Assembly (NCBI GenBank): GCA_964464175.1
Contig: CAYXFD010000001.1
Location: forward strand, 186,001-250,000
DNA from: CAYXFD01 sp964464175
GTDB taxonomy: Bacteria; Cloacimonadota; Cloacimonadia; Cloacimonadales; JAJBBL01
DNA: 64,000 nucleotides
Reading direction: 5' to 3'
Part shown: in pieces, positions 16,321-24,763 of the stretch
Numbering within the stretch: the stretch's first letter is position 1
How the letters are laid out: each line of letters opens with the position of its first letter
Program-made: the position numbers and the translations under genes
Notes under the pieces: generated by a model
Told to the model about the DNA's origin: nothing
The model's database searches: none
Seen by the model: the letters and a program-made list of their open reading frames with translations, nothing else

Positions 16321-17097
16321 TTATAAATCCTCAGAAGAATCGTTTGCCAGATCACGGAGAACATAAGATACTGCCCAGCTGGCTATTATTGCCGGCAGAT
16401 ATGAAGTAGAGCCGAGAGTTTCTCTTTCTCTTCCTCTAACGAGAGAGGGGAACTCTTTGACTTTCTCGGTTATCTTATGAAGGGGCAACGGCTCTTCGCT
16501 GGAATAGATAACAGGGATACCCTGCTCTATTCCCTTTTTCCGCAGGTATCTCCTGACTCTCCGGGCTAAAGGGCACCCTTTGACTTCGCTGATGTCAGCC
16601 ATGCTAATCTTCGAGGGATCTATCCTGTTTGCTGCTCCCATGCAGGAAATGATTCTTTTTCCAGAGCGGAAGGCAAATTCGAGAAGTCCGGATTTAGGAC
16701 CAAGGCTGTCGATAGCATCAATAATAAAATCGCTTCCCCGCAAAAGAATCTCTCTGTTACCGGAATCGCAAAATTCCGAATGAGCGGTAATCTCTGCTGC
16801 CGGATTGATATCGATTAAGCGTGATCTGAGGACTTCACTCTTCTGTTTTCCGATAGTGCTTGTCAAAGCTTGTATTTGGCGGTTAGTATTGGAAATATTG
16901 ATTCGGTCGAAATCAACAAGTACTATTCTACCTATCCCGCTGCGGGCTAGGAGTTCAGCTGCGAAGGAACCAACTCCTCCCAATCCGACAACAGCAACCG
17001 AAGATTGAAGGAATGTGTTCAGTACCTCTTCACCGAAGAGCAGGGCAGTCCGGTTAAATCTTGCCTTTAACCTTTCATCATCATGTACGTATGCCAT
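16321..17097 (-). CDS. tcdA: tRNA threonylcarbamoyladenosine dehydratase TcdA (ThiF/E1 family)
   Basis: This 258-residue E1-like enzyme uses ATP to cyclise t6A37 in tRNA to ct6A. The N-terminus RFNRTALLFGEE precedes the Rossmann nucleotide site GLGGVGSFAAELLARSGIG (about 36-54), VDFD, and the N-R-Q motif SNTNRQ. The central DAIDSLGPK and RISCMGAANR-like segment are typical of CsdL/TcdA. Its first 31 bases overlap the 3' end of the upstream tatD-like gene, suggesting translational coupling. No later in-frame start removes the overlap without losing the conserved N-terminus. Confidence 0.92.
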   Translation of the reverse strand: MAYVHDDERLKARFNRTALLFGEEVLNTFLQSSVAVVGLGGVGSFAAELLARSGIGRIVLVDFDRINISNTNRQIQALTSTIGKQKSEVLRSRLIDINPAAEITAHSEFCDSGNREILLRGSDFIIDAIDSLGPKSGLLEFAFRSGKRIISCMGAANRIDPSKISMADISEVKGCPLARRVRRYLRKKGIEQGIPVIYSSEEPLPLHKITEKVKEFPSLVRGRERETLGSTSYLPAIIASWAVSYVLRDLANDSSEDL

Positions 17098-17852
17098 TGT
17101 CTATCCATCAGGTCTTCAGGATGAAGATCACAGCTTCGGGATATCCTGGAGATTAAGATCTTCAGATTACTGAGATAACTTTCCTGGCTATTCTCATTTC
17201 CCGGTAGTTTCTGGAAAGGGGCATCAGTCTCAAATAATACAAGTCCCTTTTTGAGTATTGACCGGACAGTATCGGGAAACCCCTTTTTCATAAGTATTTT
17301 GTAGCCTAAAGAAAAACCGATATCCAGGCGGCTGAACATCTCGACAAGTTCAGCTGAGCCCTGGAATCCATGAATGAAGCCCCTGATTCCGGGAAAATCT
17401 CTCTTCAGTGTTTGATAAAGCTCATTGTATCGTCCCACGACATGAAAGACAACCGGTAAGTCGTATTCTTTAGCTATCTCTAATTGCTGAAAGAGGACAT
17501 TCCTCTGAAAATTATGGTTGTTTTTCCGTTTATCATAGCCGATTTCTCCAATTCCCCATAGCTCTTGATTTCTACATTGCTCAATAAGATAATCAAGATC
17601 TTTCAAGTTACTTTTATCATAATAGGGATGTATTCCGGCAATGAGTTTAATCTCAGGAGAGTAGTTCGACAAATGCCAATCAATTTCCTTGTGATTCAAA
17701 GCAGTGGAGATAAATACTCTGATATCAGACTCTCCGGCCCGGGCAATCTCAGTACGGAAATTATCTTTCAATGGTTCGCTGCAGAGATGACAATGGGCAT
17801 CTATCCAGCTTTGCTGAGCTAAATCGGTATGATAATCATTTTTCTTAACCAT
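17067..17852 (-). CDS. TatD family metal-dependent hydrolase
   Basis: This TIM-barrel hydrolase of 261 residues belongs to the TatD DNase/deaminase-like superfamily. The metal-binding HxH is in IDAHCHLC, GIGEIGYD supplies the glutamate, VFHVVG and FIHGFQGS supply histidines, and FETDAPF the final aspartate. ATG 17852 was chosen for its AAGGA 8 bases upstream; an upstream in-frame ATG (17942) would add 30 unconserved residues. The family includes 3'-5' DNA exonucleases and D-aminoacyl-tRNA deacylase-like members, so the exact substrate is open. Confidence 0.88.
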   Translation of the reverse strand: MVKKNDYHTDLAQQSWIDAHCHLCSEPLKDNFRTEIARAGESDIRVFISTALNHKEIDWHLSNYSPEIKLIAGIHPYYDKSNLKDLDYLIEQCRNQELWGIGEIGYDKRKNNHNFQRNVLFQQLEIAKEYDLPVVFHVVGRYNELYQTLKRDFPGIRGFIHGFQGSAELVEMFSRLDIGFSLGYKILMKKGFPDTVRSILKKGLVLFETDAPFQKLPGNENSQESYLSNLKILISRISRSCDLHPEDLMDRQWHTYMMMKG

Positions 17853-17985
17853 GACATTATTCCTTAATATATAATAAGAAAAATTAGCAAACAGAGAAAG
17901 TTTCTCACCCCTTCCCTCTCTGTCAACCACTTTATAAACCATAATAGTTTTGAGGGCATTAAGAACATGTTTTTCATAATAGAAA

Positions 17986-18014
17986 AAAGCCGTTGTTTCA
18001 ATAACAACGGCTTT
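17986..18014 (-). terminator. intrinsic terminator of secG-tRNA-Leu
   Basis: AAAGCCGTTGTT (17986-17997) pairs perfectly with AACAACGGCTTT (18003-18014) around a 5-base loop. Read on the minus strand the stem is followed by a run of six T, directly after the tRNA-Leu CCA end. Confidence 0.85.
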
Positions 18015-18022
18015 AGATTATA

Positions 18023-18110
18023 TGGTGCAGAAAGCGGGACTCGAACCCGCACACCCGGTTCGGGCACAAGATCCTTAGTCTTGCGTGTCTGCCAATTCCA
18101 CCATTTCTGC
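18023..18110 (-). tRNA. tRNA-Leu (anticodon AAG)
   Basis: Class II tRNA with acceptor GCAGAAA/TTTCTGC, discriminator A and encoded CCA (18025-18023), long variable arm (CCCG AAC CGGG) and T arm GCGGG-TTCGAGT-CCCGC. The anticodon stem CAAGA/TCTTG encloses CTAAGGA, so the anticodon is AAG, read as leucine CUU (or more if A34 is deaminated to inosine). TAG, not AAG, is the usual bacterial anticodon in this sequence context. It lies 10 bases after secG on the same strand and shares its terminator. Confidence 0.92.
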
Positions 18111-18120
18111 CTCTCTAAAA

Positions 18121-18552
18121 CTATTCAACGGGAACCGGAGTTGATTCCGGAGCTGTTTCCGGAGAAGTTTCCGGTTGTTCAGATGTTTCTCCAGGAGTTA
18201 CAGGAGCAGGTTGTTCGGGTAAAACTTCACCTTCCTGCAGTTCATCAATACCTGCCGGAGGTGGAACATCTGTAGTAGTCTCTTCTCTAAGGCGCTCAAG
18301 TGCTCTTGCTCTGCTGGGAGCATGCATTGCTCTGACATTCATAGCCAGGATCAATGATGACAGAACCCAGACCGCACCTAATATCTTGGTCCACTTACTC
18401 AGAAACGCGGAAGCTCCATGAGAACCTAACATCGTGCTGGCAGTGCCTCCGACTAATCCGTCCAGAGCTCCGCCTTTACTCGATTGAGCCAGTATGATCA
18501 TAATCAAGGCTATCGAGATTATTACGTGAATAATCAGTAAAAATATGTACAT
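18121..18552 (-). CDS. secG: preprotein translocase subunit SecG
   Basis: SecG is the small integral membrane subunit of the SecYEG translocon. Two membrane helices are visible (about 2-22 and 53-73) with the conserved cytosolic stretch LAQSSKGGALDGLVGG and MLGSHGASAFLSKWTKILG. The 143-residue length exceeds the usual 75-110 because of a C-terminal tail rich in Pro, Glu, Thr and Ser after residue 85, probably disordered. A minus-strand TTGACA at 18617-18612 may be its promoter. tRNA-Leu and a terminator follow. Confidence 0.93.
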   Translation of the reverse strand: MYIFLLIIHVIISIALIMIILAQSSKGGALDGLVGGTASTMLGSHGASAFLSKWTKILGAVWVLSSLILAMNVRAMHAPSRARALERLREETTTDVPPPAGIDELQEGEVLPEQPAPVTPGETSEQPETSPETAPESTPVPVE

Positions 18553-18963
18553 CTAAGTTACTCCTCTGTATGCTTAACTTCAAAGATACAAACCATAAAA
18601 CAGGCTCTCTGTGTCAAACTATTTTTTGAACAGGCAGGGGGATATCTCTTTCGGATAGCGTATAGAATCAAATCAATACCGGAAAACTATCTTTATCAAT
18701 CAAGCTTATCAACTGCTGTTTACACTAATTCTCAGTTAAACCCTTTTGCTGATTCGTTTTTCTGTTACGAAGAAAAAAGGGGAGAAGCGTAGCATTTTTT
18801 TGACCGTTAACTGAAGTACCTCCGGAATTTCTTTCCAGTTAGCAGAGAGATGCTCGAAGTTATCCACAGAGACAGTAGCTGCGCATCACGTTAGTTTATT
18901 TCTTGTCAGCAATTCCCTGAGGAGTAAATGGGTTTCGATATAATTTCAGCAGGGAGAATTTTT
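18553..18963 (+). other. divergent intergenic region, secG / transglutaminase-like gene
   Basis: This 411-base gap holds no gene I can support. It contains the candidate minus-strand secG -35 (TTGACA, 18617-18612). At 18838-18871 lie AGTTAGCAGAGAG and TATCCACAG blocks that resemble parts of the palindromic element at 27266-27329. Confidence 0.4.
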
Positions 18964-21537
18964 ATGAGAAGAATAGTCCTTTCAGTCTTTTTGGCTGTAT
19001 GTTTTAGCTTTGCCTTCAGTGATGCAGTAATTACAGCTTCTCCTGATATTTTTGGGGAACTACGGGAAAAAGCGATTGATAATATCAGCAGTATGCCTGA
19101 GGCAAAAGAGAAAGAATACCTCGATCTGCTTAATACCTACAACGATCTTTTCATGGCTTTCTTTTTGGCCTCAGAAGAGAGCTCCAAATTACTGCTGGCA
19201 GAGAGGGATGATCTGATCTCCCATTACCATAGAGTCAGAGAACTTCACGAGAGCTATAGGGATAGATACTCCCTTCCCTTTTTTCTTTCTTATATCGCCA
19301 AGATAACCGTTACAGACGAAAGAATTACTCCCTATCATGAGCATTTCCAGCGGTATGGTCTCCTTGATTTAAAGAAAGTGGATGAGGAATCTCTGGTAAG
19401 AGAGTTAAATCTTTGGTGCCGGAAGTATATGACATTTCAGCCTACTTCCGGAAGAGATATGACCCCCTATGATATCCTGGAAAAGACGAATATCGGCCGA
19501 TGTGAAGAAATGCAGATATTCTTCATCTCAGCAGCCAGGTCTTTGGGGATTCCGTCCAGACCGGCAATGACTCCCTTGTGGGCACATACGGATAACAATC
19601 ATGCCTGGGTTGAGGTTTTCGTTAATGACAAGTGGCGGTATTTAGGTGCTGTTGAACCGGCTTACGATCTCGACGATGCCTGGTTCTCTGCTAATTTACC
19701 CAGGGCGGTAATGATCATGTCAACCTCATCATTTCCTGATTCAACGGATATTGTCCTGGAAACTGACCGTTATCAGGCAAAAGTCAATTCTACCCCAAAT
19801 TATGATTCCGGGGAATTCCGGGCAAGAGAGATAAGGATAACAACCAAAGATGAAAGGGGGAGGATAATTCCCGGAGTAAAAATCGGTATATTGGTCTATA
19901 ACTGGGGAATGCTGCGTCCGATTTTTCGAACAGAGACAGATGAAGGGGGAGAAGCAGCTTTAGTTACAGGAAGCAGTTCTTTTATTATCTCAGCAGCTAA
20001 GGATTCCCTCTTTGCTCTTTATGAGGTTCCTGCCCAGAAGAACAAAGAATCTCTGAATAAAACCACGAGAGACACGTATCAGGCGGAGTTATTACTGGGC
20101 TCTAGTCCCGTATTCTCCTTGAGCTCTGTTCTGGAGTTTCCGGGAGCCGCTATTGAATCCCGGAGAGAGAGACCTGATTGGAATGAGTATCGGGATACAT
20201 TTTCTGATAAGTATAATGAAATTGTGTCTTCTTATCAAGACCTTGTGTCACCCTTCGGGGAGAGCGATTCGTTATTAAACGATGTTTGGAGAAAATGCCG
20301 CAATAACAAAGACGTTTATCAGAGTTTCTATGAGAAGAATAAACCTATTGCCGATGATTTTCTTAAACTACTCACCCTGATCGATGAGAAATTTCTCTGG
20401 CAGGCAGATATAAGTCAGTGGCAGATGCTACATGATTTTTATCTTGAGATGATAGGATTAGAATATTCTGATGAGCTAAAGGCAAACATCTTATCACCGA
20501 CAGTTCTTTTTGAAGAATTACCCCAAAAATCACTGAAAGAAAGTCTTACCAACTGGCGGAGAGGAGATGTTGAGGAGCGGATAGAAAAGATAATGACTTT
20601 TTTGTCGGATAGTTATCTGATCGATAATGACAGGGCTGTGTTATCATTGCTCCCCTACGACAAAACTATGGATCTAATATCCCTGACTAATTATCAGTAT
20701 AAAATGTTAGCTTGTTCAGTCTTGCGGGCGAATCATATCCCTGCCTCCTATACGAGAATTCCCGATATGATCATTATTTACCTGGACAACAGCTGGCGTT
20801 ATTACGATTTAAAGGATAAGTCTTTTCAGCGAAGTGAACCGGATGGAGAGGGAAAGGATCTATTTCCTGTTGTAATCAAAGCGGTTGATGAATACGGTTA
20901 TCCAATCAAGCTCTCCAAGAATCAATACAACCTTACTTTTTTACAGGATGGAGTTTTTTATCCTTATGAACGTCAACCTGAATATGAAACCGATTCTGCT
21001 TTGACCATCGATTTAGAGCCCGGAACATATCAAATCCAGATCGGATACCGGCTCGGGAATGAAAAAACCAGAATATATCTGGAATCAATTGATACCACCC
21101 CTGCTCTCAGAGCAAGTGAGTTCTTAAAAGATGGCCAGGAACCAGGGAGAGACTATCTTGAGTTAATCATACAACTGGAAGAGTATCCCCGGCAATGGGA
21201 GAAGTTAACGGAAGAATTAACGGGACTTCTGACGATGCTTCGGCTTATGAGTAGAGAAAATGACGATCCTTTACTTATAATCCTGGGAGATTATGATAAT
21301 GAACCGGTCAGGAGACTATCAGACCGAATCCGGAGAGATTTTCCGGAAAATGATTTTACCTGGCTGGGAACTAAATCTTCTCCTGAGCATATCTCTACCT
21401 ACAGAGTTAGTAATGAATACATCAAATGGCTGGGTGATAATCAGCAGATGCAGAACAGGGTTATCACTCTCTATTTTAGTTCTGAAGAAAAGAACTGGTA
21501 CTACTATGAAGGCATTTGGGAACGACTGCCGGATTAA
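18964..21537 (+). CDS. secreted transglutaminase-like domain protein
   Basis: The 857-residue protein starts with a signal peptide (MRRIVLSVFLAVCFSFAFSDA). A transglutaminase-like papain fold follows near residues 160-235: IGRCEEM gives the catalytic Cys, NNHAWVEVFV the His, and VEPAYDLDD the acidic partner. The remaining roughly 600 residues include beta-sandwich segments after the core (REIRITTKDERGR, GVKIGILV) and a second, degenerate copy-like stretch (YKMLACSVLRANHIPASYTRIPD) without catalytic residues. Bacterial proteins of this type are usually exported proteases or amidases acting on peptides or cell wall. ATG 18964 gives the best signal peptide; an in-frame ATG at 18928 also has an AGGAG and cannot be excluded. 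Confidence 0.75.
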   Translation: MRRIVLSVFLAVCFSFAFSDAVITASPDIFGELREKAIDNISSMPEAKEKEYLDLLNTYNDLFMAFFLASEESSKLLLAERDDLISHYHRVRELHESYRDRYSLPFFLSYIAKITVTDERITPYHEHFQRYGLLDLKKVDEESLVRELNLWCRKYMTFQPTSGRDMTPYDILEKTNIGRCEEMQIFFISAARSLGIPSRPAMTPLWAHTDNNHAWVEVFVNDKWRYLGAVEPAYDLDDAWFSANLPRAVMIMSTSSFPDSTDIVLETDRYQAKVNSTPNYDSGEFRAREIRITTKDERGRIIPGVKIGILVYNWGMLRPIFRTETDEGGEAALVTGSSSFIISAAKDSLFALYEVPAQKNKESLNKTTRDTYQAELLLGSSPVFSLSSVLEFPGAAIESRRERPDWNEYRDTFSDKYNEIVSSYQDLVSPFGESDSLLNDVWRKCRNNKDVYQSFYEKNKPIADDFLKLLTLIDEKFLWQADISQWQMLHDFYLEMIGLEYSDELKANILSPTVLFEELPQKSLKESLTNWRRGDVEERIEKIMTFLSDSYLIDNDRAVLSLLPYDKTMDLISLTNYQYKMLACSVLRANHIPASYTRIPDMIIIYLDNSWRYYDLKDKSFQRSEPDGEGKDLFPVVIKAVDEYGYPIKLSKNQYNLTFLQDGVFYPYERQPEYETDSALTIDLEPGTYQIQIGYRLGNEKTRIYLESIDTTPALRASEFLKDGQEPGRDYLELIIQLEEYPRQWEKLTEELTGLLTMLRLMSRENDDPLLIILGDYDNEPVRRLSDRIRRDFPENDFTWLGTKSSPEHISTYRVSNEYIKWLGDNQQMQNRVITLYFSSEEKNWYYYEGIWERLPD

Positions 21538-21554
21538 CAAAGATTAGTAATCTT

Positions 21555-22571
21555 TTAGCGGCGTCTTCGTTTTTTGGGAACGTAGGTAAAGATATTGATT
21601 ATCTTGTTATTTCTCATCTGAAACTGCTTATAGTGACTGAGATGCCTTCTTAAATGGAGTTTGACCAAGGAATCAATTACTTTCTGAGGGAAGGTATTAA
21701 TTTTCGGACAGATACTACCGAATTTCTTCAGGAAAAGAGAGCAGGCTGCAGAGTAGGGTAGTTCGGTTTTATCTTTCATGATCTCGGGAAGAAATCCATC
21801 AACTCGTGAACATGCCAAGCATTTGGAATCAGCAAAGCCGACAAGCCGATAGTTGGTCACCAGATACTTCTCCCTCTTAATAGCAATAAAATTCTCTAAG
21901 GCGTGGGGCTCCGGTCGTTTCTCCCAATGGAGTTTCTCTTTGATCTTCTTCGCTAAATCTTCGGAAAGCCAAACCTCCCGTTTCTTTAAAAGCTTATCAA
22001 GTGTTGTCCAAAAAGGACGCAATTTGAACTCAGTTTCCGGATGCAGAATGAGCTTCTCTATATGACTCATTATCTGTCTGACAGCCTCGCGGGTAATATC
22101 GTACTTCTTTCCGCATTCTTCCAGAGTGAGGGCTTTCGGCAGTTTTATCCCAAGCCGGTATTTAAAAATCAGAAGATTTCTGTCTTTAAGCTCTATCACA
22201 CTGTCTAACATGGATTCCATATCCTTCCAGTGACTACTGTAGTCTATTTCCTTATCAAGGATATATTTTTTTAGTTCCGTCTGGAGAAACTTAACAGTAT
22301 GAATACCGCAGTTACGGTACTTGAGAAGTTGTCCGTAGGGTGTCAACAGAAGCTGTCCGATGGTAGTGATGTTTGCTTGCTTCAATAAGTTTTTGGAACG
22401 GATGTTTAAAATAAGATTAGATATCGAAACGTCCGGGTAAAAGGATTTATGAATCTTATCCGGGGTTACGGATGGAAATCTCTGACCGGTAAAAAAGGGG
22501 AGTAGATACAGATTGTTCTCTGTTGCCGGGCTCTGAATAATGGTGCTAAAGAAATTGTCATAGACAATCAT
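21555..22571 (-). CDS. putative transcription regulator joining alpha-CTD-like and sigma region 4-like domains
   Basis: This 338-residue protein has two recognisable DNA-binding modules. Residues 58-104 resemble the RNA polymerase alpha C-terminal domain (LLKQANITTIGQLL, then LLKYRNCGIHTVKFLQTEL). Residues 124-175 resemble sigma-70 region 4 (FKYRLG, LTLEECGKKYDITREAVRQI), with the helix-turn-helix core intact. No region 2 is present, so it is not a full sigma factor. The C-terminal half (180-338) is basic, has CLAC at 251-254, and matches nothing I know. It ends in KKRRRR. It converges with the transglutaminase-like gene. Function in promoter recognition or antitermination is inference. Confidence 0.6.
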   Translation of the reverse strand: MIVYDNFFSTIIQSPATENNLYLLPFFTGQRFPSVTPDKIHKSFYPDVSISNLILNIRSKNLLKQANITTIGQLLLTPYGQLLKYRNCGIHTVKFLQTELKKYILDKEIDYSSHWKDMESMLDSVIELKDRNLLIFKYRLGIKLPKALTLEECGKKYDITREAVRQIMSHIEKLILHPETEFKLRPFWTTLDKLLKKREVWLSEDLAKKIKEKLHWEKRPEPHALENFIAIKREKYLVTNYRLVGFADSKCLACSRVDGFLPEIMKDKTELPYSAACSLFLKKFGSICPKINTFPQKVIDSLVKLHLRRHLSHYKQFQMRNNKIINIFTYVPKKRRRR

Positions 22572-22683
22572 TATTCCTCCATAGCATTTTTATCTTTTAT
22601 CAAGTTACTTTCCTTTAAGATCAATGAAGTACATTCGGTCGTTTAACTGCTTCAGGGGTTAAGATTTCCATTGCTCAGAATAA

Positions 22684-23004
22684 TCAGTAGTTGTTTATTT
22701 CCCAAAAATCATGGAACGCTACTTTAATCGAGATATCCCGTTTGAGAATCTCACTCATCGCGATTTTATGTGCTAATACTTTGCTCCATACCTCATAAAT
22801 ATCTTTCCCCGGCTGATAGGAGGGAAGATAACTTTTCATCATTTCCAGATAAAAATTGTCTCTGTCTCCCTCAACGCGTACAATAACAAACTTGTAACCA
22901 TTGTCGGTTATTTCATAATCACAATACCGGGCATCGATAACTGCATAACCGAGTTTTAGAAGGTTGTCGAAGTTAATCGTTGACAAAATCTCTTCATGAC
23001 TCAA
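22684..23004 (-). CDS. uncharacterised 106-residue protein
   Basis: I do not recognise this protein. It is a small, soluble-looking alpha/beta protein without signal peptide or membrane segment. Features are an acidic/aromatic N-terminal half (VIDARYCDYEITDNGYKFVIVRV) and a helical C-terminal half (YEVWSKVLAHKIAMSEILKRD). It sits 112 bases upstream of the alpha-CTD/sigma-4 gene on the same strand, so the two may be co-expressed. It is divergent from the fumarase operon across a 244-base region. A GGAGG-like site precedes the ATG. Confidence 0.6.
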   Translation of the reverse strand: MSHEEILSTINFDNLLKLGYAVIDARYCDYEITDNGYKFVIVRVEGDRDNFYLEMMKSYLPSYQPGKDIYEVWSKVLAHKIAMSEILKRDISIKVAFHDFWEINNY

Positions 23005-23134
23005 ACCATACCTCCGTAAAGGGATTTTTTATGCTTTATTCATACACTGGGCAAAAGAGCAGACCCTTAATAGATTGTCAAGTAAAAAATAAAAATTTAG
23101 AACTTGTTTTATTATAGTTTTGTTATGTAGGATA

Positions 23135-23153
23135 TACTGACAACCGGTCAGTA
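23135..23153 (+). promoter_or_regulatory. palindromic operator candidate before the fumarase operon
   Basis: TACTGAC (23135-23141) and GTCAGTA (23147-23153) form a perfect inverted repeat around AACCG. It overlaps TATACT (23133-23138), a possible -10 for the operon starting at 23249. Size and sequence resemble TetR-type operators; the binding protein is unknown. Confidence 0.45.
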
Positions 23154-23248
23154 GAATTTGAAAGAGAAAGAATGACTATTGATTTTTGTTGACAGTAAGA
23201 TATCGTTCGGAAAGAAAAAGACTAACTTTTAGGGAGAGAGAGAAGACA

Positions 23249-24187
23249 ATGAGAGTTATAAAGGTAGATGAATTGAAAAAAGCTGTTTCCGGGATTTGCC
23301 GTTCTGCTCATTATGATTTCGATGTTGATCTCTTGTCCCTGTTGCTTGTTTACCGCGAAAGAGAGAATAATGAAATAGCTTCAGATATCCTGGGAATAAT
23401 CATTGAAAACATTCGCCTGGCAAAAGAATCTTCTATTCCACTCTGTCAGGATACCGGTATCGGTATCTTTTTTGTAGAAAAAGGAGAAGAGGTGTTCATA
23501 GAGGGTGGGAGCTTAAAACAAACGATTATCGAATCAATGGCACAAGTGTATCGGGAAGAATCACTGAGAAAATCAATAGTCTCCGATCCTCTCTATGAAC
23601 GATTAAATACCGGAAATAATCTACCTCCGGTAATTCACTGGGAAGAGGTTCCCGGCGACCGGATAAAGATTACTTTCTTGCCAAAAGGGGCAGGAGCTGA
23701 AAATATGAGTCAGCTCAGGATGTTTAACCCTTTAGCAACAAGGGAAGAGATAATAAACTTTATAGTTGAAACGGTCTCACTTGCCGGAGGGAATGCCTGC
23801 CCCCCTTTGATCATTGGAGTCGGGATTGGCGGGACTTTCGATTATGCTCCTCTGCTGGCAAAAAAAGCGTTGTTAAAACCCTTGAAAGCGTTGTCAGAAT
23901 CAACTGACCGGTCTTCAGTTGATAATATTGAGAGGAGCAGTACCAAGCAATCACTAAGAGAGAGAACAGATAAGAGCGGCGAGCAAAGGAACCGGGAGTT
24001 CTGGTTAGAAATGGAGCGAGCTACTCTTGCCAGGGTAAATGAACTCGGGATCGGACCACTCGGTTTAGGTGGTAAAACAACAGCATTGCAGGTCAGTATT
24101 GAGACCTATCCCTGTCATATCGCTTCTCTTCCCGTAGCTGTTAATCTTCAATGTCATTCCCACCGTTTCCAGAGCATTATTATATAG
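23249..24187 (+). CDS. class I fumarate hydratase, alpha (N-terminal) subunit
   Basis: This is the iron-sulfur subunit of two-subunit class I fumarase, converting fumarate and malate. The 312-residue protein carries three candidate 4Fe-4S ligands: Cys66 in LCQDTG, Cys184 in GGNACPP and Cys289 in TYPCHIAS. KGAGAEN and GIGPLGLGGKTT are also conserved. ATG 23249 was chosen because it starts the conserved MRVI-type N-terminus and has a GGGAGAGAGA site; an earlier ATG at 23186 adds unconserved residues. Residues about 214-247, between LLKPL and the NREFW helix, are a serine/arginine-rich insert of some 30 residues beyond the usual linker. The beta subunit follows after 22 bases. Confidence 0.93.
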   Translation: MRVIKVDELKKAVSGICRSAHYDFDVDLLSLLLVYRERENNEIASDILGIIIENIRLAKESSIPLCQDTGIGIFFVEKGEEVFIEGGSLKQTIIESMAQVYREESLRKSIVSDPLYERLNTGNNLPPVIHWEEVPGDRIKITFLPKGAGAENMSQLRMFNPLATREEIINFIVETVSLAGGNACPPLIIGVGIGGTFDYAPLLAKKALLKPLKALSESTDRSSVDNIERSSTKQSLRERTDKSGEQRNREFWLEMERATLARVNELGIGPLGLGGKTTALQVSIETYPCHIASLPVAVNLQCHSHRFQSIII

Positions 24188-24209
24188 TTAGTTCCTTCGG
24201 TAAAGAATT

Positions 24210-24746
24210 ATGAAAGTAATCAGAATAGACTTACCACTCCATGATGATGTCATACAAAGCTTAAAAGCAGGTGATAAAGTACTGTTCAGCGGAACAATTT
24301 ATACTGCCCGGGACAAAGCTCACGAGTTATTAGTAAAAGACATCGGCTCAGGAAAATCTCTGCCATTTGTGATCAAACAAGCCGTTCTTTATTATACCGG
24401 GCCGATTGTTTCGGATCGAACGGGTAGGATCATCTCTGCCGGTCCTACGACTTCCGCCCGCATGGACACCTATACCGAACAATTACTTGCTGCGGGAGTA
24501 AGAGGTATGATTGGTAAAGGTTATCGAAGCAGGGAAGTGATTGAGGCTATCAGGAAATACAGAGCAATCTATTTTTCTACAATAGGAGGAGCCGGTGTTT
24601 ATCTGGCTAAAAGGATCAAAGCTCATCGTCTTGTAGCCTTTGAAGAGCTGGGGGTGGAGGCGGTTTACGAGTTACAGGTTGAGGAATTTCCCTGTTATGT
24701 GACGATAGATTCGAAAGGACATGGAATATTTGACAATAATTATTAA
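24210..24746 (+). CDS. class I fumarate hydratase, beta (C-terminal) subunit
   Basis: This 178-residue subunit completes the two-subunit class I fumarase. Conserved stretches are GDKVLFSGTIYTARDKAHE, YTGPIVSDRTGRIISAGPTTSARMD and FSTIGGAGVYLAK. It supplies substrate-binding residues to the cluster in the alpha subunit. Subunits TtdA/TtdB of tartrate dehydratase have the same layout, so L-tartrate is an alternative substrate; the malic enzyme gene 17 bases downstream favours fumarase. Length is normal. Confidence 0.92.
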   Translation: MKVIRIDLPLHDDVIQSLKAGDKVLFSGTIYTARDKAHELLVKDIGSGKSLPFVIKQAVLYYTGPIVSDRTGRIISAGPTTSARMDTYTEQLLAAGVRGMIGKGYRSREVIEAIRKYRAIYFSTIGGAGVYLAKRIKAHRLVAFEELGVEAVYELQVEEFPCYVTIDSKGHGIFDNNY

Positions 24747-24763
24747 AGGACGGAATCGAGAAT

